This document shows positions 11,301 through 20,833 of a stretch of 47,644 bases of DNA, one piece after another (the stretch's first letter is position 1; the number at the start of each line of letters is the position of its first letter). Source of the DNA: Entamoeba invadens IP1 (Eukaryota; Evosea; Mastigamoebida; Endamoebidae); the NCBI RefSeq assembly GCF_000330505.1, contig NW_004191835.1, forward strand, positions 22,512 through 70,155. The letters run 5' to 3'. The notes beneath the pieces were generated by a model. That model ran no database searches. It saw only the letters and a list, made by a program, of their open reading frames with translations, and was not told the origin of the DNA. The position numbers were made by a program, and so were the translations under genes.

Positions 11301-11513
11301 GAGGACTTCATTACAAATGGAAGAAATGCTTTTAATGATATTGAAAACACACTAAAGGTCATCCAAGTGGAAGATAAAAATGTTGCTTTGAGTTTGTACC
11401 AACAAATATGCCCAGACAAAAGTGAAAGCGACTTTGAAAAGATTTGGAAAAGGAAAGAGTCTGGAGGAATCATCAAAGGTGGTATGAAGTACATCACATC
11501 ATTTGTGAAATAA
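8397..11513 (+). CDS. VPS53 homologue (GARP/EARP tethering complex) with NPF-repeat linker
   Basis: 1038-residue single-exon protein. VPS53 is a CATCHR-type subunit of the GARP complex, which tethers endosome-derived vesicles at the trans-Golgi, and of EARP at recycling endosomes. Residues about 15-345 match the VPS53 N-terminal part: ANFDAVGYINALE, then GVEKRYTWFKQKYEEFE, FPEQWEVKTSFILEFVDATK and ATVVFERFVVQKVFG. Residues about 700-1038 match the C-terminal part, starting at MLSKCFEPFMVDIV. Between them is a ~350-residue hydrophilic linker with 11 NPF motifs (N349 to N634), most in the form KKPNPFGEDSDDD. Family members I recall are near 700-850 residues, so the linker accounts for the extra length. 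NPF is the canonical EH-domain ligand, and SDDD/SDEE fits CK2 sites; both roles are inference. Codon usage in the linker is A-rich but similar to the flanks, and no splice signals bound it. Confidence 0.85.
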   Translation: MEASTPRKLSTQIASANFDAVGYINALEIDLDRNFADVYVKMTNTFNQAEKDLSKQVINSFDKLDSTNESLNEASQEIEEVTKNMWAIKSFSLYEEERVFGVSEAMRSLGQAKENLELIIQLITQLDRLNELVTSLSPLIKGKKVIELLDVMQHLNPLIKQFREYSDVEHIGNTLHVYDEETVNIMNESKTILSAYEENTMNKKQIITTMQVIEETDNVKEFVKWVSGHLINGYNNAFPISGPSAGIDGVEKRYTWFKQKYEEFEKKFEGVFPEQWEVKTSFILEFVDATKIAFDLLLKNKDQASPNFLNVVSRALQATVVFERFVVQKVFGEQCEQLQQTIEFKEKTNPFEGGEKTTAPIRKELNEKTSNPFDEKKMNALLPESHIKKLNNKVNDKKPNPFGDDSDDVKENTKTPPKTKEKVQKKPNPFGEDTDDDESEESNIKKSDMKQTKKPNPFGEDSDDDNEKSDGKKNTQTVQTKKPNPFGEDSDEEEQQKEKQNIQGKKPNPFGEDSDDDVKGEPFVTKSITKNDTKILKKPNPFGEDSDEEDNKQLTTQIVNQKQQKKVNPFGEDSDDDSEDTKKRPIVKQSPKSVGKKPNPFGDSSSDESEETKVNPSPISLPAKMVDPKQKKENPFGDSSSDSEASKSSTKEEKKKPTFTESIKNAIINTITFSKDKEDTTKVEPLEEDQEEEYSEDTHIIKIGMLSKCFEPFMVDIVNAEATTLQKYISKQIVEENFVACFDGTLVSSKPVLAFFKKVLERIGDVTRGTPYKRLCEVSRKSYADYIFEIQKKIKAEAILKHCQVINTADVMNKKMLELIECREGIVMSEDNEIVSIKEVIKELVNYVLNNVKKVLDNFTKVRWDIGADKVDDSEDFANKTNTVIGWNFQNIKGKILANLYLIVCYDFCVKLAQNLFFDVFFKVGKMSENGARKMQMIFSSIKTFALKLNDVNGERCKMSGPSKQMSEEDFITNGRNAFNDIENTLKVIQVEDKNVALSLYQQICPDKSESDFEKIWKRKESGGIIKGGMKYITSFVK
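9441..10320 (+). repeat. In-frame NPFGEDSDD coding repeat inside VPS53
   Basis: Eleven NPF tripeptides at irregular spacing of roughly 15-40 residues. The first two are degenerate (NPFEGG, NPFDEK), seven are NPFG followed by D/E-rich S/T-D stretches, and the last two are NPFGDSSSD. Separators are Lys/Gln/Thr-rich and not conserved in length. Codon choice differs between copies (AATCCATTT, AACCCATTT, AATCCTTTT), so the array is not a recent perfect duplication and seems maintained at protein level. Confidence 0.9.
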
Positions 11514-12496
11514 TTTATTGTTACGTTATTGATAGTATTTAATAATTTAATAATTAATTATAATATCAAAATTAAATATAAGAAATAAGTATATAAAGTA
11601 ATAAAAAATTAGTACAGTCGTAAAGTTAATTGATAATAAAATAATAAATTTGGATTTTTTGTCTGTAAACAGAATTCTTCCACTAATATATTATTTAATA
11701 AATAATTTAAATAATAATATTATTTTGTATTATTTATTTATAATTTGTTTTTAAACAACAATTGATAGTTTTATAAAACCAATAATTACTGAATGTTATA
11801 ATTATATATAAAGTTTAAAAAGAATAAGTAAAAAATATAATAATAATTACTATTTATTTACTTTTTAAAATAAACAAGCACTAAGTTTCAAAAATTGAAT
11901 CAAATTTTGACCAAAACAATTACTTAACAAGCGCATTTTTTTCTTTTTTATACCATTAACAAAATAGTTTTTATAAAACTACATTTTAATTAAAAAATTG
12001 TATATTTTATAGTTAACATTTTTTATATTTTAAAAACAGAGAAAGATATAACAAATCTAATATTTTGCATATTTCTATATAAATTTCTGATCGAAAACAT
12101 AAAAACATGAAAAGACGAAAAAACTAAACATTTTCTTGATTTTTAGTCTACAGTTTTTATATGTTTTCTTTTAACAACTAGAATTAATTGTATATTTAAC
12201 CATGTGTTATAACATTTGTCTTATTCAATACTTATTGAGTCAAATAAAAAAAATAATAAAGACAATTATTAAAATATCAAAAAAAATCTTTTTTAAAAAT
12301 TGAATTTTTTTAGAAGAGGTGAAGAGTTGATATATCGACCATAATTTATAGTTTAGGAGCAGGAATTACCATTAAAAATCAAAAGTCGAGTTTGGTTTTA
12401 GAAGAGAAAAACTATTTCAAAAAATACTTTAAACAAGCAAAATAATTATAACACACCTTTTGAAGATTCTCGAACTCAAAAACTGGTTATTTGAAA
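11514..12496. other. Intergenic AT-rich spacer
   Basis: Nothing coding is visible. The stretch is dominated by A/T homopolymers and TAATAAT-type runs, and should contain the 3' end of the VPS53 transcript and the promoter of the following RhoGAP gene. Confidence 0.5.
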
Positions 12497-14386
12497 ATGA
12501 AACGCATAGAATGCAATACACCGGACGACATCATTGTTTGCTTATGGAAACAATAGTTTTGAGAACAACTCACACTTAGGAATGGTACACTGAAGCTGAA
12601 CAGAGTTTGTTTCAAAGTCTCGAAACTATAATTTAAAAGTGGTACATAGATTCATGTGTTTACCCTTCTTTGGTAACAACGGATATCACAAAATTTACTT
12701 TTAGAATTGAATAACCAGAAAAAACTGATATTAAACTTAAACAAGGCTTTGACACAAATTACACTTGTATCCAACTCGCTTGCAGACTCCCTCTCCGACG
12801 TTGCTGTGCAGTTTGACGCATTTTCCAATTTCAATGAAAAGGGTTTTGTCTCCGACATGATGCGCAACGCAAATAACAAACTCAAAGCATTCAAAGGGAT
12901 ACTTCTCGACGTCAAACAGTCATTCACTCGAGCAGTCGAGTCACTGAAAAACACCGAGAAAAACGTTTTCCCATTGTTAACAACTATTAAGAAAACTGCG
13001 TATGAGATGTCACCAAAACGTCCCCTCGACGCTACTGCGATATGTAGTATCTATGCGTACGAGTTTATGGAAACGACGTTGATTGACATGTATTCGATTT
13101 CAGTGAATATCTCCCTTGATTTGAATCGACTTACTTCCACAGAAACATTCACTCCTGGAGAGTTGCGGTCGATGAAGGACTTCACAGTGCCGCGCTTGAG
13201 AGAAGACTTGAAAACCATCACAAAGACCGCAGTCATCCCCATCTCCGACAAATCGCTTGCAACTTTAATTGAGAACGAACAGATAAGTCAATACGAATTG
13301 CCTTACCACATTTTAAAGATGTTTCATTTCCTTTTCGAAGTCGGGTATGCCACTACGGGGATATTCAGATTGGCCGGGAGAGCAGATACCGTCGCTCTCT
13401 ATGCGAAATTTCCGTCGTTGATTGAATACACAGAGGAGAATTCGGTGACAATAGCAGCAACAATCAAGAAGTTCATGAGAGACTTACCCGAGCCTATATT
13501 ACCCAAAGAGGGTTACTCGATATTAATAGAAGCAGCGAGAGAGTACGACCAACAGAATTGCGACAAAGTAACTGAGGTGACTATTGATAACAATTTGGTC
13601 TTTGAAGACAACCCTCATATCAACTCCATTCACTTAGGTGGAGAGAAGACGCCACGAGACCTGTTCTTTGCTCGAATCAAAAGTGTGTTATCGAGAAATG
13701 CGATTGCGTCGACGGTGTTTCGATACTTTATCGAACTTGCAGTCAAGATATCGAAAGGTCCCAGCCTGATGACCCCAAACAATTTGGCCATTTGTTTGGC
13801 GCCGTGTATGTTACACGACGAGAAAGCAGATATCCGTGATTGTGGATTGGCTTCGATGGTTGTCGAAGAAATGATTAATGGGTATGAGGAGATCTTTAAT
13901 ACAAAAGCGACGATATTCTCATTGATGCGAAAGAACAAATTTGCGGACGCGCGAAGGGGGACGTTAATTTCTGGGCGCGAGAAAAAGGAGTTCATTGGGA
14001 TGAGAGAGTCGTTGTCGAGAAGTTTGTCCCCACCTGTTGAGCTTGGGAGTGAGTTTTTGATGTCGTCCAAGACGCCGAAGAAAGTTGATGTACCTCGGGA
14101 CCTCACGAGAAGTTGCCAATTACCTCTTTTACCACCAAGACCCAATTCGATGATGACTGGAAAGAGTGTTAAGAAGGCTCGAATCCGTCGAGAAGAGGAC
14201 GAGGAACCGATGAGAAAACCGTTGAACAGAGATGCGAAGAATGCGTCGAAAGCCAAAACGTTAAAAGAGTGTAAAACGCCCGTTGTGTCGCTGTTCCAAG
14301 AAAATCAGTGGAATTCCATTGTAGAGGAGATGGAAGCGAAAAGAAGACAAATGGCGGAGAAGAGAAATAAGGCCCTTGGTGTGTGA
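12497..14386 (+). CDS. RhoGAP protein with helical N-terminus (two introns, 25-nt exon)
   Basis: Rho-family GTPase-activating protein. The main open frame (from about 12677) has no ATG upstream of its coding part. Two consistent introns recover one: exons 12497-12535, 12580-12604 and 12705-14386, introns of 44 bp (GTTTGC..TAG) and 100 bp (GTTTGT..TAG), 581 residues, start MKRIECNTPDDIIEWYTEAEQ. Phases match at both junctions and the joined sequence continues smoothly into the N-terminal helices (about 10-170, BAR/F-BAR-like in character, not proven). The RhoGAP domain spans about 215-415 and includes the catalytic arginine finger R243 in TTGIFRLAG, and NLAICLAPCML, where the conserved Asn is kept. 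The ~150-residue tail is basic and Ser/Pro-rich. The 25-nt middle exon is unusual. If the 5' model is wrong, the domain call is unaffected. Confidence 0.82.
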
Positions 14387-14619
14387 TGAATGTGTTGATT
14401 TTGTTGTTAATTTAAATTCCAATTTTAGTGTTAATTGATGGCTTTTCTTTTAACAACACTTTTACTCCTAAAAAGTGTCTTATTTAATAGAGTGAATGTT
14501 ACATGTAGGAACTGGTGGTGTTACTTCAACAACATTTGCTGAATGTTTTAAGTCGTCTTGTAAAGTCCTTTGCATCTCTAAAAGTTCATTGAAAGTGAAC
14601 TTTAAAATTAGAAGTTGTT

Positions 14620-16440
14620 ATGCAGAAGATATTGAAACGATTCTCCACCCGTAACATCACACAAACAGCCCCAAATTCTCCTTTAAAAAAAAGTAATACG
14701 GCAACTAACACTCCACTGTCATCACCTCCTCATTTTCACCCATTTCGGAAACTCACCCACTCCGTAACGTATTCGTCAGACTTCCAAGACTCCGATTTTG
14801 AAGAACTCGACGAGTTGGAAAAGTACGAAAAACTGCCGGACGACTTGTTATTTAATGTCATAGAAACGACAATCAATAGACACGGCGGACGCGCCAAGTT
14901 AAAATCGAATCCATCGGAACTGTATGAGAAATACAATCATGTCCCTTTGTTTAATGAGATGTTATTAGTTGCTCTAAAATACGGATGCACACTGCTACTG
15001 CCTCAAAACATCCACCCCACAGTCGACTTCTTTTTGACACATTTGGTTCGGAGGCACCCAACCTCTAATAAGGCTGTCACACTGAATGGAAACTATGTCA
15101 AAATTTACAACGAACACATCGATGTGTTCTTCCAGCCTGAGAACTCTAAGACGTTTCCTTGGAAAATGTGTCTTGGCGTCTTCAAGAACTTCCCAAAGTC
15201 CTTTGATGATAACTTACCACCAGACATCGATTTGAATGATGAGAAGAAGACCCTTGGTATCGAAGACACCGTTGGTATTGATGGGAATGGACTTGTAATG
15301 ACCCCATATGGCGACTTACCTGTTCTTCTGATCAGCAGACCGTTTAATCTTGAGGGGTGTTCTTGGGGTGTTAAATTTGACGAACTGAATACGTTTGAGT
15401 GGTGCGATTTACAACTTGTCCAAATCAACATGGACGCTTTTGATGGCGATATTGATGAATGGATGTACGTTGATGTCTATATCGACAAGTCGCTGAAATT
15501 TGCGATAGAGCTAGAGAACCAAAGTGAGCTTCACGAGGTCAAAGAGTACGTTGAGATTGTCATCGAGAAAATTGGGGAGATGGTGAGTGGGAAGAGCTTT
15601 GAGGAGATGAGCAAATTGTTTAATAAGATCGTGAATGGGATCATGAAGAAAGTGAATGGGATTTGTCTTGGGGAAAGTCAAGAAGAGATCCGGAGAGCAA
15701 TAGAAGGGGTATTAGTTCATCATTTATTTAACGAGATATGGCCGCCTCTCATAGAAGAGAATTATAAGATACATCAAGATTTGTGTGACAAAGACAAAGA
15801 AATAGACTGGAGGATTCGGGCTTTACAATTTGTTCAATTGAAAGACTTTGAGATTGAATTTATGTCGAGTGAAGTGGGTCATAAAGGGATAGTAGTTACT
15901 ATACAACAATTACGAAGACTGAATTCATTCAAAAATCCACATCAAAAAGCTATGATAATCATCTCCGCTCTCAAGTTTTTGCAATTTGTCATCCAAAAGA
16001 CTTGCCCGGGAAATGGGCCGGTATCCGCAGACGTCTTCTTCCCAACTTTGGTATATGTCATCATTAAAGGGAATATACCTTATTTTGCGTCAAATATCGG
16101 ATTCATTAAAGCATTCATGCAAAACCCTATTGATGAGCTGTCATATTATTTGACATCAATCGAATCAGTCTTTTGCTTCATTAAAGACTTGGAAGGGAAA
16201 AACATCGGGTGGGACGAACAAAGCTTCTACGAGGCTATTAACTTCTCTAAGATCCATTACTCGCCATTTGACTCCGCTTCTTTAAATGTACTCAGACCAC
16301 AAAGGCAAATCAATTTACCGACATTCGAGAGAATTAAAGAGTCAAGCGAAATTGTGGGGAGAATGAAAAAGCAATTATTGGACGCTTTTATAATGGTGAC
16401 ACACCAAAATGAAGAGCTCAAGAAGCAACTTGACAAATAG
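14620..16440 (+). CDS. VPS9-domain protein (probable Rab5-class GEF)
   Basis: 606 residues, single exon, ATG start. The VPS9 catalytic domain lies at about 395-540. Diagnostic is the stretch SADVFFPTLVYVIIKGNIPY, then ASNIGFIKAFMQ and ELSYYLTSIESVFCFI. In the family the conserved Asp and the P..Y motif contact Rab5 switch regions, and the YYLT(S/T) motif follows. VPS9 proteins load GTP onto Rab5/Rab21-type GTPases at early endosomes and phagosomes. The first ~80 residues are basic and Ser/Thr/Pro-rich; residues 85-390 are folded-looking but not recognised. The C-terminus (about 580-606) is a short predicted coiled coil (HQNEELKKQLDK). No FYVE, RIN or ankyrin module is visible, so the substrate cannot be narrowed further. 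Confidence 0.85.
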   Translation: MQKILKRFSTRNITQTAPNSPLKKSNTATNTPLSSPPHFHPFRKLTHSVTYSSDFQDSDFEELDELEKYEKLPDDLLFNVIETTINRHGGRAKLKSNPSELYEKYNHVPLFNEMLLVALKYGCTLLLPQNIHPTVDFFLTHLVRRHPTSNKAVTLNGNYVKIYNEHIDVFFQPENSKTFPWKMCLGVFKNFPKSFDDNLPPDIDLNDEKKTLGIEDTVGIDGNGLVMTPYGDLPVLLISRPFNLEGCSWGVKFDELNTFEWCDLQLVQINMDAFDGDIDEWMYVDVYIDKSLKFAIELENQSELHEVKEYVEIVIEKIGEMVSGKSFEEMSKLFNKIVNGIMKKVNGICLGESQEEIRRAIEGVLVHHLFNEIWPPLIEENYKIHQDLCDKDKEIDWRIRALQFVQLKDFEIEFMSSEVGHKGIVVTIQQLRRLNSFKNPHQKAMIIISALKFLQFVIQKTCPGNGPVSADVFFPTLVYVIIKGNIPYFASNIGFIKAFMQNPIDELSYYLTSIESVFCFIKDLEGKNIGWDEQSFYEAINFSKIHYSPFDSASLNVLRPQRQINLPTFERIKESSEIVGRMKKQLLDAFIMVTHQNEELKKQLDK

Positions 16441-16621
16441 AGTCAATCTATATTATTATTGTAATTTTACTATTTCAAAACTAGTTTACAGTTGAAGGCA
16501 AGTTTTATAGATCTGACACCTCAAACTTTAAAATACAATTAAATTTTTTGATTAATTTGAATAAATTTTTCTTGTTAGTATTTTACTTTCAGTTACTTAT
16601 ACAACTCAATAATAATTGAAT

Positions 16622-18661
16622 ATGGAACACCCATTCTCACAAAGAACTATTCCAATTGATTTCAGCCAACTCACCCCAAACCACATTGTCGAAGACTTGA
16701 ATTACACATTAAAACTCACACAACAACGTATTGAAAATATAAGATCGATTGAAATGACTCAAGCAACATTTTTGAACGTGGTCGAGCCTTTGGAAATGGC
16801 GACTTACGAATTGGAAGATATCAAAATGTTGATTCTTCTCATTTTAAACACTCGAGGAAACATCACTGAATACAAAACGGAATATTCGAAAGTACTCCCA
16901 GCATTATCAACATTCTTTGCAGGACTTTATTCTGACTCAAAGCTTCTGTTACTCCTGGAACACGTCCGCGACAATTCCTCAACTTTATCCAAAGAGGAAT
17001 ATCGCCTCACTGAAATTTTGATTCGCAAATACGTGACTGGTGGCTCTCAATTGTCTACAGAAAACAAAGCCAAATTGGTCCACGAGAAAACAACACTTTC
17101 GATGTTAATGCAAAAATTTGGCGAAAATTTAATAAAATCCGTCGATGATAATTTTGTGGCCTTTTCAAGTGAAGATGAGTTGATAGGTGTACCTGCAAAC
17201 AATATGGAAAGGTTTAAAAAAGCTGCTCAAGACCATAACATGCCAGGGTTTGTTGTGATGTTAGACGCGAACAGTTACTCTGCAGTTATGAATTATTGTG
17301 TTGTTGAGAAGACAAGAGAACTGGTGTATCGAATGAACAACAAATTGTGCAGTTATGGTGCAACAGACAATAGTGATTTACTTGAAAAAATCTTAGAGGA
17401 ACGGGATGTCATCTCCCACATTTTTAACTTTAACGACTTTGGCGACTTTATTGCACAAAATCGGATGGTGAGCTCTGAAGATGCTCTCAAGTTTGTTGAA
17501 CAACTTCATGATAAGATATACAAGGACTTTAAAGCCCAACTCTCGTATCTAATTGCTTTAAAGCGAAAAGAGACCAATGATCCCCTGTGTGTCTTAAAGC
17601 CATGGGATGTTGGGTATTACTCCCAGAAGTATTTGTTGCAACATTTTCATTATGACTCTGAAGAGTTTCGAAAGTACTTTACACTGTCTTCTGTATTAGA
17701 AGGACTTTTTAAAGTGATAAGAAACGTCTTTCAAATTGAAATGAAAGAGTGCAGTGAAGTACGTGGATGGCATGAAGATGTTAAGTATTATGAAGCATAT
17801 GATATTAATACCAAGAAACTGCTTGGAGGCATTTTCTACGACTTTTTCCCACGAAAGGGGAAAAGGTCTGGCGCGTGTAAGGAAACGCTCTTTAAAGCGT
17901 TTGTGGAGACAAATAGCAACGAAGAAAAAATTCACAGCCCGATTGTGTATATCATCACTAATATTGCACCTCCACCTGTTGGGCAAAAAGAAGCGGTTTT
18001 GACTCTTGGAGAAGTGAAAACAATATTTCACGAACACGGGCATTTCATACACACAATTTTATCTGCGAAGAGATATGCAGCAATAGGAGAGGACAACGTC
18101 GAGTTCGATTTCATCGAATTCCCATCAAAGTTGTTTGAGAACTTCTGTTTTGAAGAAACGGTTATTGAGATGATGACACAACCTAATGGCGAAAAAGTGC
18201 CAAAAAACCTCCTCAATAGATTTGAGAACGCAAGAAACTGCTTTGCTGCAGTCAACTTTATGGCACAACTCAAGCTCTCGAAGATGGATTTGGAGATTCA
18301 TAAAAATTACTTAAAAAGTGGGATGCATGTAGATGCATTTCTCGAAGAGAAACTTGAGAAGTACAGCATTCCGTTCGATGTAAAGTTCTTGTCTGGAATA
18401 AGGAAGAGCAAACACTTATTTGTTGGAGAGTGTTGTTACGCGGCAAGTTACTTCACGTACAAATGGGACGAAATGATGGCTCTTGACGCATTTGATTTGT
18501 TTGTTCAAAATGGACTGTTCAACGAAGAGACATCAGCGAAACTTAAGAAGTTTGTTTTGGAGGTGGGGTGCATGGAAGATGCAAACACAATGTTCAGGAA
18601 TTTCAGAGGAAGAGAACCAAAGTGTGACGCTTTGATGATTAAAAATGGATTTACAGTGTAA
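16622..18661 (+). CDS. M3-family zinc metallopeptidase (oligopeptidase A/thimet type)
   Basis: 679 residues from the ATG at 16622; a TTG six bases upstream is unlikely to be used. M3 peptidases cleave short peptides inside a deep channel. The zinc motif is HEHGH at 470-474 in TIFHEHGHFIHTIL; the two His residues are ligands and Glu471 is catalytic. The third ligand is the Glu of FDFIEFPS about 25 residues later. The C-terminal substrate-binding motif, SYFTYKWDEMMALDAFDLF, is the family's GY.S..Y.Y.W....D.F signature in slightly altered form, with GECCYAAS where a Gly/Tyr-rich loop is usual. Length is normal for M3A. There is no signal or mitochondrial peptide, so a cytosolic role in peptide turnover is likely (inference). 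Confidence 0.93.
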   Translation: MEHPFSQRTIPIDFSQLTPNHIVEDLNYTLKLTQQRIENIRSIEMTQATFLNVVEPLEMATYELEDIKMLILLILNTRGNITEYKTEYSKVLPALSTFFAGLYSDSKLLLLLEHVRDNSSTLSKEEYRLTEILIRKYVTGGSQLSTENKAKLVHEKTTLSMLMQKFGENLIKSVDDNFVAFSSEDELIGVPANNMERFKKAAQDHNMPGFVVMLDANSYSAVMNYCVVEKTRELVYRMNNKLCSYGATDNSDLLEKILEERDVISHIFNFNDFGDFIAQNRMVSSEDALKFVEQLHDKIYKDFKAQLSYLIALKRKETNDPLCVLKPWDVGYYSQKYLLQHFHYDSEEFRKYFTLSSVLEGLFKVIRNVFQIEMKECSEVRGWHEDVKYYEAYDINTKKLLGGIFYDFFPRKGKRSGACKETLFKAFVETNSNEEKIHSPIVYIITNIAPPPVGQKEAVLTLGEVKTIFHEHGHFIHTILSAKRYAAIGEDNVEFDFIEFPSKLFENFCFEETVIEMMTQPNGEKVPKNLLNRFENARNCFAAVNFMAQLKLSKMDLEIHKNYLKSGMHVDAFLEEKLEKYSIPFDVKFLSGIRKSKHLFVGECCYAASYFTYKWDEMMALDAFDLFVQNGLFNEETSAKLKKFVLEVGCMEDANTMFRNFRGREPKCDALMIKNGFTV

Positions 18662-18744
18662 TTCACTTTTGCTCCTTTCATTCGTCTTATTGTTATTTGT
18701 TTGTTGAACACAATATTTTAATGGTAAAAATTCATTTATAACCA

Positions 18745-20416
18745 TTAGAAATGTTTAATCTCATTTATACCTTTTGTTGACAATCCAGGTCTGGGAGATT
18801 CAACATTACCAACAATGCCCGAATAACAGTTTGGAATTGTGAGGTCTTTGTGTCCCACATTTGGTGCAGATCCCTTTGTTGTATGCAGTCCAGCCTTTAT
18901 CTCGGAGTCCTCTTCTTCTTTTTCACTACTTCCTTCCATGGATGATTTGACTCGTAACTTCTTTGCAGAGTGAAGTCTCTTTGCCTTTTTCGTCTCTTCA
19001 TCTCCAAAAAGATGAATCTTCACCTTTTTGCGTCTTCTTGTTCTGTCGTTGTTGTTATCTTCTCGGTCTTTTCTCTCTTCTCTCTTCTTTATTATCGAGT
19101 CCTGAATAACACTGTTTTGATCATTTTCTATTTCAATCCCACTGTCATCACTCGTTCTGTTTGCTCTTTCTTTTTTCTTGATTAAGAAATCTGTGTTGAA
19201 CATATCATTGTCACTGTGGTCCATAAAATAGCTCTGCCCAACATCAACAACATCGGAAAATGGAATGCGACTACGTAACCCCTTATTTGCGTTGTACACT
19301 TCATCATTCAACAATCCACTCATGATCGAACTCCTCAAATACACATTGTTGTCTTTGTTGAGTCTTTTTGGCTTGGACTCTGTTATTCTCTTCTCATCCT
19401 TGTCATTCAACATGCTCATATATGTCCCCTTTTCGATTCTCTTACTTCCTTCCACTCTATTTTCTGACAGTTTTCTTAACAGTCTGTGTTTCCTTCAAAT
19501 CTCCATTGTTTTCAAACCCAAAGTTCTGTTGTTGTCATTGTATATTCCGTTCTCTTCTTCAATTGTATTTTCTTTGTAACATCCAAAACAGTTCTTATAT
19601 GTGCTATCTTGTTCCTTTATCTGTAAAAAAGAATTTGTTTTCTTCTCATTTATCCTTTGGAGTCGCTCTCTGAACGTGTTGTCAAACAACGGGAGACCGC
19701 TTTCATCATACTTCTCATTCGTATCCAAACAAACTTTGGTGTAAGTCGGGATGGTAAAGTCTCCAATTGATGCATGTTGCTCAATTTGGTCAACATCTAT
19801 CTGAATATCACTTCTTTTTGTTTCATTTATTCTCTCTTCTTCAGCAATCACCTTTCGCTGGTATTCCAGAAATGTTAAAACACTCTCACAGCGAAGAGAT
19901 TCAAGCGCTTCGCACAGTTCCGTTGGTGTTGGAGTTCCAGAGAGATTCTTGAGAGCAGAAATTAAACCTTCAACAACCAACACCTTCTCGTTTTGATCTT
20001 CAAGAGATTCCCAATCGTCAAACAATTGCTTGTGTTTCACAAGAGCATATTCAAACATTTGGAGCTCAACCATTTCATCACAGTTGCCTGATTTTGGTAT
20101 CAGAAAATTATACCCATTCTCACCAATGATTACTTTGCAGCCATGGATAGTGTTGATACACCTTCTTGCTATACTCTTAATAATTTATAATATAATTATC
20201 AGATGTACTCATTTCAACAAAACTTATTGGCACTTCTTCTTTTGACCCTTCCTCGTGTTGGGCTGTATTATACAGTCCTGCCTTAATTGTACCCTCTTTG
20301 GTGTTGTTTTCGTTAAAGTCCTTTACCACACGAAATGAAACAAATGGAGCGACCAACTGAATTATCGGAAAAGCAAATGTTATAATGCATTCAAACGTGT
20401 TTGTAACAGCAGGCAT
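18745..20416 (-). CDS. Three-exon protein of unknown function, basic C-terminus
   Basis: Proposed exons, in transcript order: 20416-20224, 20168-19518 and 19463-18745, 520 residues. Intron 1 is 55 bp (donor GTTTTG, acceptor TAG, phase 1). Intron 2 is 54 bp (GTTTGA..CAG, phase 1) and removes an in-frame TGA. Because intron 2 is a multiple of three, the flanking exons lie in the same frame and look like one ORF with a stop. The N-terminus has a single hydrophobic stretch (CIITFAFPIIQLVAPFVSF), possibly a membrane anchor. The middle is helical (VELQMFEYALVKHKQLFDDW). The C-terminal third is charged, with a nuclear-signal-like RTRRRKKVKIH. The start is uncertain: the frame is open upstream to about 20488 without an ATG, so another 5' exon could exist. 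I do not recognise the family. Confidence 0.6.
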
Positions 20417-20833
20417 TGTCTTTGTGGATGATCTGGTATTACTTAAACTGGAATTAAGATTGTAAATTTCATTATTGGAAAAAATCAAAAAATAGTGAAA
20501 AATATATTTAAAAAGTGCAAAAATTTCATAAAAATTAATTATATAAACTTAATCAAATAATACACAACTCATTTTTGGGAAAAAACAAAAACAAAAACAA
20601 AAAATATTAAATAAAAATGCTTCGATATTTACATTTAATGATTTGTTGTTATTTTTTATAAATCAAATTTGTCTAAATTGGTAAATATGTTCGAAAATTG
20701 CGGGGATGTTTTCTTTAAGTATTTTGTATTTAAAAGCCAAAAATTGAAAACTTTTTGAATATAAAAAGGTACTTTTTTTAATATAATTGTTCAACAACAA
20801 TACAAATTAATATTTTTGTCAAAAAACCAAATA

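Noticed and set aside
12577..12579. Stop codon just upstream of the RhoGAP coding frame, suggesting a pseudogene
   Set aside because: It falls at the end of a GTTTGC..TAG intron whose removal gives an in-phase ATG start.
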